Of a stretch of DNA of 33,024 bases, positions 7,445 through 14,567 are shown piece after piece. The notes beneath the pieces are model-generated. The model saw only the letters and a program-made list of their open reading frames with translations. It was not told the DNA's origin and made no database searches. The translations under genes and the position numbers were made by a program. Each line of letters opens with the position of its first letter. The stretch's first letter is position 1. The DNA is from an uncultured Acidobacteriota bacterium. Its GTDB lineage: Bacteria > Acidobacteriota > UBA6911 > RPQK01 > JAJDTT01. The stretch is from NCBI GenBank assembly GCA_951812665.1, contig CATOST010000044.1, positions 1 to 33,024 of the forward strand, read 5' to 3'.

Positions 7445-7882
7445 ATGTGGATGCAAAACGAACTGGTACCCCTTGGGGTCTTCGCCATGGTGGTGCTTAT
7501 TCTTTGGCTCAGCCATGTGACTCGCAGGAGAGCACAGGAGCAACGGGCGGAAATTGTCCGCCGGATGATCGAAAAATTCTCGACGGGCGAAGCCTTTGCC
7601 CAGGCGATCCAAGGACCGGCGGGATCAAAACTCGCCAGTGCGCTGACGTTGGAGACTGAAAAACCTTCCAAGAAATGGAAGGGGCTGTTCGTCCCGGCTT
7701 CCATACTGACGCTTATGGGTATTGGATTCGCTGTCCTGGCCCTTGTGCGTGACGACGATTTTCTGATCGCTGCTGTCGTCGTAGGTGCCGTCGGTGTTGC
7801 CCTTGCGTTGTCCACGTACGTCATGTGGCGTGTGGAAGAACGTAACGGGGACAAGACTGGCGCCGCCGACACACGCGGGTGA
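7445..7882 (+). CDS. Small membrane protein of the ECF sigma cassette, unknown function
   Basis: 145 residues, ATG 7445 preceded by a strong AAGGAGG. It has an N-terminal membrane helix (LGVFAMVVLILWLSHV), a charged cytoplasmic-looking segment (RRRAQEQRAEIVRRMIEKF), and two further helices (LFVPASILTLMGIGFAVLAL and IAAVVVGAVGVALALSTYVM). It resembles small proteins found immediately upstream of ECF sigma factors in Acidobacteria-like genomes, but I cannot name a family with confidence. The sigma factor gene follows after 67 bp on the same strand, suggesting one transcription unit. It could be a sensor or a partner of the anti-sigma system. Confidence 0.7.
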   Translation: MWMQNELVPLGVFAMVVLILWLSHVTRRRAQEQRAEIVRRMIEKFSTGEAFAQAIQGPAGSKLASALTLETEKPSKKWKGLFVPASILTLMGIGFAVLALVRDDDFLIAAVVVGAVGVALALSTYVMWRVEERNGDKTGAADTRG

Positions 7883-7949
7883 GGGGCTATAAACGCTTCC
7901 TCAGACGTGGACCTTCCTTGGAACATCCCGCAGCACAAGTTTGGGAGTG

Positions 7950-8474
7950 ATGGAGCAGTCCGGCTCGAACGACGATGCGTTCGCCCGCTTCTACGACGCC
8001 ACGGCAGCAGCTATTCGCGCATATGTTCTTCGCCATTGCAGCGATCGGGACTCGGCCGACGACCTGTTCCAGGTCACGTATGTCAAGTTCCTGTCGAGCC
8101 CGATGGCGAAGACTCCGGACGCGCCCGGGGCGCGAGCGTATTTGTACCGCATCGCTTCAAACGCAATTGCGGATCACGGCCGCAGATTGCAGAAGGTCAA
8201 CAGACTGGAGGAACCGGAAGATCAAGTTGTGGCACCCGAGCCAAACGCAAACGTTGCCGACATTCTCGCCTTGCGCGAGGGACTCCGCACGTTATCGAAG
8301 CGCCAGCAGCAGATGCTCTGGCTGTTGTACGCGGAGGGATTCTCCCACCAGGAGGTCGCAGGGATCATGAACCTCAGACGGAGAAGCGTTCGAGTGCTGG
8401 CATTTCGGGCTCGGAAGAAGCTTTCCGCTTACCTGACCCGGACTGACCCAACGGCGGATGGAGCGGGTTCATGA
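7950..8474 (+). CDS. ECF-type RNA polymerase sigma factor
   Basis: About 174 residues. Region 2 is FARFYDATAAAIRAYVLRHC through DSADDLFQVTYVKFLSS (the DLFQ-type motif typical of ECF region 2). Region 4 is LSKRQQQMLWLLYAEGFSHQEVAGIMNL with a recognition helix RRRSVRVLAFRARKKL. The start is placed at ATG 7950; GTG 7947 and TTG 7941 are alternatives, and GGGAG at 7943-7947 is closer than ideal to 7950. The 3' end overlaps the next gene (ATGA, 8471-8474), so translation is probably coupled. That overlapping membrane protein is the likeliest partner or anti-sigma factor. It directs RNA polymerase to an unknown regulon, possibly envelope stress given its neighbours. Confidence 0.88.
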   Translation: MEQSGSNDDAFARFYDATAAAIRAYVLRHCSDRDSADDLFQVTYVKFLSSPMAKTPDAPGARAYLYRIASNAIADHGRRLQKVNRLEEPEDQVVAPEPNANVADILALREGLRTLSKRQQQMLWLLYAEGFSHQEVAGIMNLRRRSVRVLAFRARKKLSAYLTRTDPTADGAGS

Positions 8475-8836
8475 CTGAGCTGCGTAATCGGCGCGACGAT
8501 GAATTGGAGGGTCTCCTACGAGCGACCTTCGAAAGCGAGATCGCAGCGCAATGCGACCGGGTCCCCCGGCGCGAATTCGTCCTGCTGATGGCAAGAATCG
8601 ATGCGTACAATCAGCGACAGTCAAAGCTTGCCACGATTCAAGCGTGGTCTGAGATTCTCCTGGTGGGAACCACCGCGGGCCTCATGGCATTCTGGTGGAA
8701 CGACGCGACGTCTGGATTGGAGTCCGTCCTTCCACTTTCTCCGACATTCGTATCCTGGTCGGCGTTGCTGGGTCTCGCCGCGGGATTCCTGACTCTCATG
8801 CTGTTCTGGGCTCAGACCTCGATTCGTGACAGATGA
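8471..8836 (+). CDS. Two-helix membrane protein, possible anti-sigma partner
   Basis: 121 residues overlapping the ECF sigma gene by 4 bp (ATGA). The N-terminal half (about 1-58) is charged and cytoplasmic-looking (LEGLLRATFESEIAAQCDRV, REFVLLMARIDAYNQRQ). Two membrane helices follow (EILLVGTTAGLMAFWW and LSPTFVSWSALLGLAAGFLTLMLFW). A cytoplasmic N-terminal domain before membrane helices, in a gene coupled to an ECF sigma, is the usual layout of an anti-sigma factor, but no zinc-finger HxxxCxxC motif is seen. The assignment rests on context, not on a recognised domain. Confidence 0.65.
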   Translation: MTELRNRRDDELEGLLRATFESEIAAQCDRVPRREFVLLMARIDAYNQRQSKLATIQAWSEILLVGTTAGLMAFWWNDATSGLESVLPLSPTFVSWSALLGLAAGFLTLMLFWAQTSIRDR

Positions 8837-8905
8837 CGACTGACCCCTATTTCCGTAGATGGCGGAAACCGTCTGCCACACCGGCCGAACCGAAAGGATA
8901 CGAAC

Positions 8906-9799
8906 ATGATCTCCAATAACCACTGTCGTCCGGGTGTTTCACTTGGTCTTCTCCTTCTGCTGTCGGCGGCCGCATGTTGGGGAGAAGCGGATTTCGAGCA
9001 AACCGAGGTTACTGAGCGAACCTACCCGGTATCCGTGATCCGAACCGTTTCTCTGGAAAACAGAAACGGGTCCATTGACCTTCAAGCCTGGGACAGGGCT
9101 GAAATTCAATTGAAGGTGACCAAGAGAGTGAAGGGGTGGGGACTGGATCAGACCGAGGAAATCCTGAAAGAAATCCAGGTCGAACCGATTCACGAGGGAG
9201 AGACCTTGACGATCCGTGCCGTTTGGCCGAACCACTGGAGTTGGCGGGTCCGTTCCACATCTGTCCAATATGAAATCAAGCTGCCCCGCAGGATGAACGT
9301 GGAGACGACATCGTCCAATGGGCGTGTTTTCTCCTTAGGCATTGAAGGAAAGCAGCGCTATTCCACCACCAATGGCGGGATTCAGGTTCAGGGAAGTAAG
9401 GGTTCCTTGGAGGCTGAGACCGTGAATGGTGCTATCGAGATAGACGGTGCCAGTGGTGTTCTCGAAGCTCAGACGAAGAACGGCTCGATTCGTATCAAGA
9501 ATATCCGAGGACGTCTTCAGGCCAAGACGACGAATGGAAGGGTCCGAGCCAGTTTTTCCGCCCCGCCGGACGGCGAGGTGGCGTTGAATACCAAGAACGG
9601 CTCGGTTCGTCTGACCTTGCCGTCCCAGACCCACGCCAATGTGTTCGCACGGACTGCCAACGGATCCATTGCAACCGATTTTCCGCTTATGGTTCAGGGT
9701 GAAATCGGGAAGAAATTAGAAGGTAATCTCGGCGAGGGCGGACCGCCCATAACAATTTCCACCGTCAACGGCAGCATTCGGATTTCCAAACTGGGATAA
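8906..9799 (+). CDS. DUF4097 family secreted beta-strand-repeat protein
   Basis: 297 residues with a lipoprotein-like or Sec signal (VSLGLLLLLSAAACWG; the cysteine after SAAA could be a lipobox). The body is a run of beta-strand repeats marked by recurring (T/S/K)-x-NG-x-(I/V) motifs: LENRNGSIDL, TSSNGRVF, TTNGGIQV, TVNGAIEI, TKNGSIRI, TTNGRVRA, TKNGSVRL, TANGSI, TVNGSIRI. This is the DUF4097/DUF4098 'putative adhesin' pattern, a beta-solenoid-like fold. Family members are often next to ECF sigma or PadR-like regulators with anti-sigma membrane proteins, as here. It is likely an envelope protein co-regulated with the sigma cassette; molecular function is unknown. Confidence 0.85.
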   Translation: MISNNHCRPGVSLGLLLLLSAAACWGEADFEQTEVTERTYPVSVIRTVSLENRNGSIDLQAWDRAEIQLKVTKRVKGWGLDQTEEILKEIQVEPIHEGETLTIRAVWPNHWSWRVRSTSVQYEIKLPRRMNVETTSSNGRVFSLGIEGKQRYSTTNGGIQVQGSKGSLEAETVNGAIEIDGASGVLEAQTKNGSIRIKNIRGRLQAKTTNGRVRASFSAPPDGEVALNTKNGSVRLTLPSQTHANVFARTANGSIATDFPLMVQGEIGKKLEGNLGEGGPPITISTVNGSIRISKLG

Positions 9800-9804
9800 G
9801 TTCG

Positions 9805-9825
9805 AAAAAAGCCTGCCAGGCAGAC
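9805..9825 (-). terminator. Rho-independent terminator for the PA2779-like gene
   Basis: On the minus strand, GTCTGCCTGGCAGGC forms a 6-bp stem (one G-U pair) with a 3-nt loop, followed directly by six U. It lies about 38 bp after the PA2779-like gene stop at 9863. On the plus strand the A-run precedes the hairpin, so it should not terminate the DUF4097 transcript. Confidence 0.55.
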
Positions 9826-9862
9826 TCCGGCCGGTGACGCGGACAAAGAGAGGCGTCCCTTC

Positions 9863-10273
9863 TTATCTTGTGGCTACTAGAATCAACAAAACTACCATGG
9901 CCATAGTAGCCACAAAGGTGATTACTAACGTCCGATTCCCAAGGCATGGGTGGCCAGCTTGAAATCGCTCGTTCATCCGTGCGCTTTCATCGGCCAGCCG
10001 GGCCAAGGTGGCGTCGTCCAGTTTTGGGATCGCAGCTTCGATCTTCTCCAGGTCGAAGAGGTGGGAAAATTCTTGGACCTCAGGATGTCGGAGCAGGGTT
10101 CGCACTTCTCGAATGTTGCCGGCACGTTCGGCATTCCTGGCCGAGATTTCGGTTCTCAGATCCACAATCGACAGCGCGTGAGTCACAACCGGGATCGGCC
10201 CGGCATGGAGACCGGAAGACAAGACCATGAAGAGAGAAAGGATGGCGAGAACAGGTTTCATTGAGGCTGTCAT
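9863..10273 (-). CDS. PA2779-like (DUF6627) small exported protein
   Basis: 136 residues from ATG 10273 (MTASMKPVLAILSLFMVLSS); the frame extends upstream but this start places the signal peptide at the N-terminus. Layout: signal peptide, a helical middle (TEISARNAERAGNIREVRTLL, HPEVQEFSHLFDLEKIEAAI, LDDATLARLADE), and a C-terminal membrane helix (TLVITFVATMAMVVLLILVATR). The order signal / 'xRxxVxxLLxxPEV' / 'LxxLDDAxLxxLA' / terminal helix matches PA2779-type proteins, which have no assigned biochemical role. A terminator follows at 9805-9825. The family call is from pattern memory and is moderate. Confidence 0.6.
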   Translation of the reverse strand: MTASMKPVLAILSLFMVLSSGLHAGPIPVVTHALSIVDLRTEISARNAERAGNIREVRTLLRHPEVQEFSHLFDLEKIEAAIPKLDDATLARLADESARMNERFQAGHPCLGNRTLVITFVATMAMVVLLILVATR

Positions 10274-10393
10274 ACTCTCATTGATGCTCTCCTGTTCTCG
10301 AAGGATCACTCCGGGACCGTCACGGTACTGCGGCTCCTTGGACACACCCAAATCGACGGGATAGCTTGACCCGGCACGACGCGTCAGCCACTG

Positions 10394-10723
10394 CTATTCG
10401 GCTTGATCGATCAATCGCGTCAGGACGGCAAGGTGCCGTTTCAGGCTGGTTCGTCCGCGGATGCTGAGCCGGTACCAGGTGACGGGTCTCCGGTTGCGGT
10501 AGGCCTTCTCCACGTCCAGATAGCCGGAACTCTCCAGCTTGCGGAGATGAGCGCCGAGACTCCCGTCCGTCTCGCCCAGCACCTGCTTGAGGCGAGTGAA
10601 CGACATGGCGTCGTACTTGGAGAGCAGGACGCAAATCGCCAGCCGCACGCGGTGCTCGAGTAGCCCGCTGAGCAACTCCAGCTCATCCAGGGCGGGCAGA
10701 TCGGGGTCAGCCGGCGGTTTCAC
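10394..10723 (-). CDS. Winged-helix transcriptional regulator (MarR/ArsR-like, HTH_27 type)
   Basis: 109 residues. The helix-turn-helix with wing is clear: HRVRLAICVLLSKYDAMSF, TRLKQVLGETDGSLGAHLRK (recognition helix), LESSGYLDVEKAYRNRRPVT (wing) and WYRLSIRGRTSLKRHLAVL. Such stand-alone winged-helix proteins usually repress their own operon. The gene overlaps the upstream membrane protein gene by 17 bp, so both come from one transcript. A tandem palindrome covering the promoter region (11308-11344) is the likely operator. The effector is unknown. Confidence 0.85.
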   Translation of the reverse strand: MKPPADPDLPALDELELLSGLLEHRVRLAICVLLSKYDAMSFTRLKQVLGETDGSLGAHLRKLESSGYLDVEKAYRNRRPVTWYRLSIRGRTSLKRHLAVLTRLIDQAE

Positions 10724-11276
10724 TCTTCGGTGCTCCGAGATAGGCTCCGGCTACGAGCGCGATGGCAAGCACCACTCCGGTAGCGGTCCAGCCGAAGTTC
10801 GGCACCCAGACCGTGACCAGATACCCGGTCGCCATCAAAACCCCAATAGGCAACAATCGCCGCTCCATATGCAACCCGAGTTGGAAATAGGTCACCGCCA
10901 GAAGCAGCACCCACAGGGATCCGAATCCCTGCCACGTCAACTGTCCTGCATGAACCAGCGCCAGTCCCAGCACACCGGCAGTCATGAACGCCAGCCAGTG
11001 AAGACTGTGGCGAATTCCCGACTCGCGACTGGTGGCGCCCTGGTTGCGACCCGCCCGGAAACCGAGCCAGAACGACAGCGCGAATCCGATCGGTGCAGCG
11101 AAGAGCCAGTAGATGCCAATCCACTTCTTGTCGTCGACGAAGTCGACCAGCACGAATCCACATAGCCCGATCACCGCCCACAACAGATAAATCGGCCGTA
11201 CAGGTTTCGTCCTCGACCGTTCGGCGACGGCACGGACATATGCGATGTCTTCCTTGAGTTGCGCGTTGTCGGCCAT
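10707..11276 (-). CDS. Five- to six-helix membrane protein paired with the winged-helix regulator
   Basis: 189 residues, ATG 11276 with a strong AAGGAGG about 9 nt upstream. A short soluble N-terminus (MADNAQLKEDIAYVRAVAE) precedes membrane helices near YLLWAVIGLCGFVLVDFV, WLFAAPIGFALSFWLGF, WLAFMTAGVLGLALVHAG, LWVLLLAVTYFQLGLHM, IGVLMATGYLVTVWVPNF and GVVLAIALVAGAYLGA. I do not recognise a named family; similar membrane proteins are often encoded directly before small winged-helix regulators. It is first in the two-gene unit controlled by the operator at 11308-11344. Confidence 0.72.
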   Translation of the reverse strand: MADNAQLKEDIAYVRAVAERSRTKPVRPIYLLWAVIGLCGFVLVDFVDDKKWIGIYWLFAAPIGFALSFWLGFRAGRNQGATSRESGIRHSLHWLAFMTAGVLGLALVHAGQLTWQGFGSLWVLLLAVTYFQLGLHMERRLLPIGVLMATGYLVTVWVPNFGWTATGVVLAIALVAGAYLGAPKSETAG

Positions 11277-11307
11277 GGATTCTTCCTCCTTGCAGGGTCT
11301 TCAGCCT

Positions 11308-11344
11308 AACTCTGTATTGCAGAGTTACTCTACAATACAGAGTT
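11308..11344. promoter_or_regulatory. Tandem palindromic operator/promoter of the membrane protein-regulator unit
   Basis: A 37-bp palindrome centred at 11326 matches at every pair except 11320/11332. It consists of two 17-bp inverted repeats, ACTCTGTATTGCAGAGT (11309-11325) and ACTCTACAATACAGAGT (11327-11343), separated by one base. It lies about 32 bp upstream of the ATG at 11276, where the promoter is expected, and the two half-operators contain -10-like TACAGA/TATTG elements. The simplest reading is autorepression by the winged-helix protein encoded at 10394-10723. Confidence 0.7.
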
Positions 11345-11389
11345 TCAATGACCACTGTCAATCTTTTTCCGGAATAGTACGAACGACGG

Positions 11390-12151
11390 TCAGATCAGGC
11401 CCGGAATCAGGGATTTCCGGTTGGCAGGGTAGTCGGGAAACCGAGTCCGGTACCACTGATGGTGGCTGCGCGCTCTCGGGATCAGGTTTGCCGCGGTGTA
11501 TACGAAGAAGGCCAGTCCAGCCGGCGACCATATCGCCAGCGCCCAGCCCGCCCATTCCATTATTTCCCCGAGGTAGTTCGGGCACGAGACGTAACGGAAC
11601 GCGCCGCCGTGAGGAATCGCATACCCGGATTCCCCGGTTTTTCGCAGGCTCAAAAGGATGTTGTCCGAGTGGACGTTCAGGGCCAGACCGGCCAGAAAGA
11701 TGACAAGACCGGCCAGGAATCGCGGGTCAGTCAGCAATTCCGACCCGTACTCACCAAATTCGGAGATGAAACGGGCGTTGACGTACGCGTTGATCGAGTT
11801 GAAAGCGAAGCCGCAAGCCATCACCAAAAGAGGCATTTTCTTGCCGGCGGTTCGAATGCGCAGAGGATAGACGAACGTCCGGTTGAGATAGTGGCATTGC
11901 CAGACTCCGAGAAGGACCAGCGGAACCGTCTGGAATGCGGCCGTGCCCGAGAAATAAACGCCCAGGAAGAAAACCACCGACGGGAGCTCCATGAGGACCC
12001 AGCTGAGCCGGTTCGAAATGTGCGGCCCCCAGCCCTTCCCGGAGTAGTGCCGGCCGTAGGGAGCAGCCAAAACCAACAGGCTCGCGAAGCTCACGACAGC
12101 GATCAGAAAGATCGCCCAAATCAGTCCACCATGGAATTGCTCTTCAGTCAT
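11390..12151 (-). CDS. Steroid 5-alpha-reductase family membrane protein (SRD5A-like)
   Basis: 253 residues from ATG 12151 (MTEEQFHGG), close to the length of animal SRD5A1 (about 259). The frame is open further upstream, but that part lacks family character. Family features: MELPSVVFFLG (matching the conserved E of 'QELPSF'), HYLNRTFVYPLRIR, KKMPLLVMACGFAFNSINAY, LNVHSDNILLSLRKTGESGY, IPHGGAFRYVSCPNYLGEI and ARSHHQWYRTRFPDYP. These correspond one-to-one to SRD5A motifs for NADPH and steroid 3-oxo-Delta4 binding (HSDxILxxLRKPGxxGYxIPxGGxFxYVxxxNYxGE). About seven membrane helices are expected. It would reduce the C4-C5 double bond of a 3-oxo steroid-like or other enone substrate. It follows the enolase-superfamily gene after 95 bp on the same strand. 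Confidence 0.88.
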   Translation of the reverse strand: MTEEQFHGGLIWAIFLIAVVSFASLLVLAAPYGRHYSGKGWGPHISNRLSWVLMELPSVVFFLGVYFSGTAAFQTVPLVLLGVWQCHYLNRTFVYPLRIRTAGKKMPLLVMACGFAFNSINAYVNARFISEFGEYGSELLTDPRFLAGLVIFLAGLALNVHSDNILLSLRKTGESGYAIPHGGAFRYVSCPNYLGEIMEWAGWALAIWSPAGLAFFVYTAANLIPRARSHHQWYRTRFPDYPANRKSLIPGLI

Positions 12152-12246
12152 CCTGACGATCCTGGCTCCGGCCGAGAGGCTCCTTGAACCGGCGATCAGG
12201 GGTGCTTGCGGAATGCACGACCGGCCGGACCCGCGAGAAACACGCT

Positions 12247-13392
12247 TCAGGCCGGCTGGCCATATCGGTCGATGACATCGGCATTGTAGTGCCAGCCCAG
12301 TCCGGGACCTTCGTTGGGATACATGAATCCATCGGCGATGAGGGGCAGGTCCTCCACCAGCTCGTACCACATGGGGTCCCGCTCTTTCTGATGGAAGATC
12401 TCCACATACGTGGAATTGGGAATGCCCGCCAGCATGTGAAGCGCCACCTGGGGCTCCTCATGGTGACCCATGTCGATGTCCATGGTTTCGGCGAAGGAGG
12501 CGATCCTCATCCACTCGGTGATGCCGGCGGCGATGGTGGCGTCGACGTTGAGCGTGTCGACGCAGCCGCCCAGGACCAGGTCCCGGCAGCCCCATTTGGA
12601 GATCTCCCCCTGCCCGGCGACCAGGGGAATGGCGGTGGAGTTCCTCAGCCGTTTCAACCCCTCCAACTGGTCGTACCAGCAGACCGGTTCCTCCAGCCAC
12701 TTGAGATTCAGGTCCGCAACGCCCCGAGCGAAGCGGTGCGCCTGCTCGAAAGTCCACGCCTGGTTCGCGTCGCAGGCGACCACGAAGGTGTCGGCAAAGT
12801 GCTTCCGGATGTATTCCACCCGGCGGATGTCCTCGTCGACCGAAGCTTTCCCGACCTTCAACTTGATCCCCGCCAGTCCGAGATCGGTGCAAAGTTGGAT
12901 CTCCTCGCCCAGTTCCTCCAAGGCTCCAGGTTTGTAGTAGCCTCCGATACCCACGACGGGGACCCGGTTTCGAAATCCACCCAGCAGCTGCCACAACGGT
13001 TTGCCGAAGGACTTTCCGACGGCGTCCCAGATCGCCATGTCGATGATGGCGATGGCCTGCATCAGGATGGCGTGGTTGACCATGTCCAGCGTGTGAATGC
13101 CCCGGTTGTGCAGCGGCAGATCGGGGGTGCTGAACATCTTGCGCCAGAGCGGCTCCACCGGCCAGATCTCGGCGCCGATCAGCCGGGGCGCCAGATTTTC
13201 ATTGGCGACCTGGACCACCTTCTGCTGGTGGATGTCCTCGTCCCCTCCGAAGGCCTCGCCCACGATCCCACCGTCGGTTTCGATTCGGGCGTAGATCGTA
13301 TTCCGCGAAACGATCTGGTAGGTGCTTCCGCTGAAGACCCGGTCCAACCGACGGATGAGGGGAATGACTTGGATCGTTCGTATTTTGTCCAT
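12247..13392 (-). CDS. Mandelate racemase/muconate lactonizing enzyme family protein
   Basis: 381 residues from ATG 13392 (MDKIRTIQVI). An AGGGAGG lies 13 nt upstream, somewhat far; an in-frame start at 13422 is possible. Enolase-superfamily layout: N-terminal capping domain (1-130), then a TIM barrel. Catalytic candidates are KLK at 177-179, metal ligands D208 (VACDANQAW), E234 or E235 (WLEEP) and E263 (GQGE), and H310/H311 (GHHEEP) near the end. The KxK plus His arrangement fits the mandelate-racemase/acid-sugar-dehydratase subgroup rather than enolase. The likely reaction is dehydration or epimerisation of a sugar acid; the substrate is unknown. It is 23 bp downstream of the DapB-like gene in the metabolic operon. 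Confidence 0.88.
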   Translation of the reverse strand: MDKIRTIQVIPLIRRLDRVFSGSTYQIVSRNTIYARIETDGGIVGEAFGGDEDIHQQKVVQVANENLAPRLIGAEIWPVEPLWRKMFSTPDLPLHNRGIHTLDMVNHAILMQAIAIIDMAIWDAVGKSFGKPLWQLLGGFRNRVPVVGIGGYYKPGALEELGEEIQLCTDLGLAGIKLKVGKASVDEDIRRVEYIRKHFADTFVVACDANQAWTFEQAHRFARGVADLNLKWLEEPVCWYDQLEGLKRLRNSTAIPLVAGQGEISKWGCRDLVLGGCVDTLNVDATIAAGITEWMRIASFAETMDIDMGHHEEPQVALHMLAGIPNSTYVEIFHQKERDPMWYELVEDLPLIADGFMYPNEGPGLGWHYNADVIDRYGQPA

Positions 13393-13415
13393 GGTCGGTG
13401 GACGACCTCCCTGGA

Positions 13416-14477
13416 TCACCAATTCCTGGCGGCTTCAGCCAGCCGGTCGCTCTGCGTCAGCGGCGGACAGAGGGGCGGGAGATCCGCTACGGTCCGGAAC
13501 CCGGGCGCCGCTGCAATCACCTTGGGAATGGAATTGGCCACCATGGCCGCCGAGCCCAGTTGCGGCTGGCAACCGGGACGGATTGTCAGATTGAGCGGGT
13601 TGTACCCCTGGATCGAAATCGAGTCCTGCGCCACGAAGTCTCCCGCAGACGGATCGATGAAAGCGACGAACTCGGAATCGATCCAGGGCTCTCCGCCGAT
13701 GACCCCCTCGTCCCGCTGGATGAAGGCCACGGTCTGGCCCGGCTGGACCGTCAGGAAATCATTGGAAAAGGGGCGCTCGGCGATCACCGGCTCGAACGAC
13801 TTCCGGTAATCGTCCAGCGTCCGGCCCAGGCATTTTGCGGCCAGATGAAAGGATTGAGGAAAGCCGATGTGGCCGAAGATGGTTCCGGCTTGAACTCCCG
13901 CTTCGAACCTCTCTCTGGAGAAACCGATGCCCAGGCGCCGCTGGATGGTGGCGCTGAACCGGGAGACGTCAACGACCCGCCGGATCCGGATCCTGCGTGC
14001 ATCCCAGGCCGGGCCGGTGGCGGTCAACAGCAGGGCGTCGAAAATGAAGCCGGGGTTCAGTCCCACTCCCAGGAGGGAAACGCCGCGGTCCTGCGCCAGT
14101 CGATCCAGTTCATCGGTCAGGGCCTCGTCGGTGAGCCAGGGGAAGGCCGCCTCCTCGGCCGTGGTGATGGCGTTGAGGTTGTGTTCCACGGCCGCTCGAA
14201 GTTCGGGCGCCACGGCTTTCAGGAACGAGGTGGTGGCGACGATCACGATGTCGGCCGGCTGCTGCAGGGCGGCCTCCCGGTCGGTGGTGACGATGACTCC
14301 GTTGGGTTCGATACCGGCCAGGCGGCCCAGGTCCTGACCGGCAAAGTCCCGGTTCCTGGTGTAGGCCGCTACGACCCGGTAGCCGGGCCGGACGCTCAAC
14401 AGACGGGTTACTCTGCGGCCGACGCCTCCGACGCCGCAGAGAATCACTCTCGGACCGGAGGAGTTCTGGGCACTCAT
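13416..14477 (-). CDS. NAD(P)-dependent oxidoreductase, dihydrodipicolinate reductase / 2,4-diaminopentanoate dehydrogenase-like
   Basis: 353 residues. The Rossmann fingerprint GVGGVG is at 15-20 (VILCGVGGVGRRVTRLL), followed by the nucleotide-pocket VVAAYTRNRDFAGQDLG and the DapB-like IVIVATTSF. The C-terminal part (LNPGFIFDALLL, SRERFEAGVQAGTIFGHIGF, GFPQSFHLAAKCLG) resembles 2,4-diaminopentanoate dehydrogenase-type proteins. It probably reduces or oxidises an amino, imino or oxo acid with NAD(P)H; lysine biosynthesis is unlikely because the operon is catabolic. The gene follows E1 alpha after 90 bp holding two small hairpins. Substrate unresolved. Confidence 0.78.
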   Translation of the reverse strand: MSAQNSSGPRVILCGVGGVGRRVTRLLSVRPGYRVVAAYTRNRDFAGQDLGRLAGIEPNGVIVTTDREAALQQPADIVIVATTSFLKAVAPELRAAVEHNLNAITTAEEAAFPWLTDEALTDELDRLAQDRGVSLLGVGLNPGFIFDALLLTATGPAWDARRIRIRRVVDVSRFSATIQRRLGIGFSRERFEAGVQAGTIFGHIGFPQSFHLAAKCLGRTLDDYRKSFEPVIAERPFSNDFLTVQPGQTVAFIQRDEGVIGGEPWIDSEFVAFIDPSAGDFVAQDSISIQGYNPLNLTIRPGCQPQLGSAAMVANSIPKVIAAAPGFRTVADLPPLCPPLTQSDRLAEAARNW

Positions 14478-14516
14478 TTCGGGTTCTCCTTCGGACTAAG
14501 ACACAAACCATTGGGA

Positions 14517-14558
14517 GGGCGGCCGGAAGTCGCCCCGTCCGGCGGCTTGGAAACCGCC
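14517..14558. repeat. Two short G/C-rich hairpins between E1 alpha and the DapB-like gene
   Basis: GGGCG (14517-14521) pairs with CGCCC (14531-14535), and GGCGG (14541-14545) pairs with CCGCC (14554-14558) across an 8-nt loop containing GGAAA. They resemble the hairpins near 19121 and 27314-27417, suggesting a dispersed intergenic repeat family that may attenuate transcription or set differential mRNA stability within the operon. Confidence 0.45.
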
Positions 14559-14567
14559 TCCCCGCGG

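Noticed and set aside
7605..7630. tRNA or other structured RNA
   Set aside because: No cloverleaf or conserved T-loop was found here or elsewhere in the gaps; I saw no RNA gene in the window.
12184..13809. 541-codon open frame on the plus strand
   Set aside because: Antisense to the enolase-superfamily gene with a complete catalytic set.
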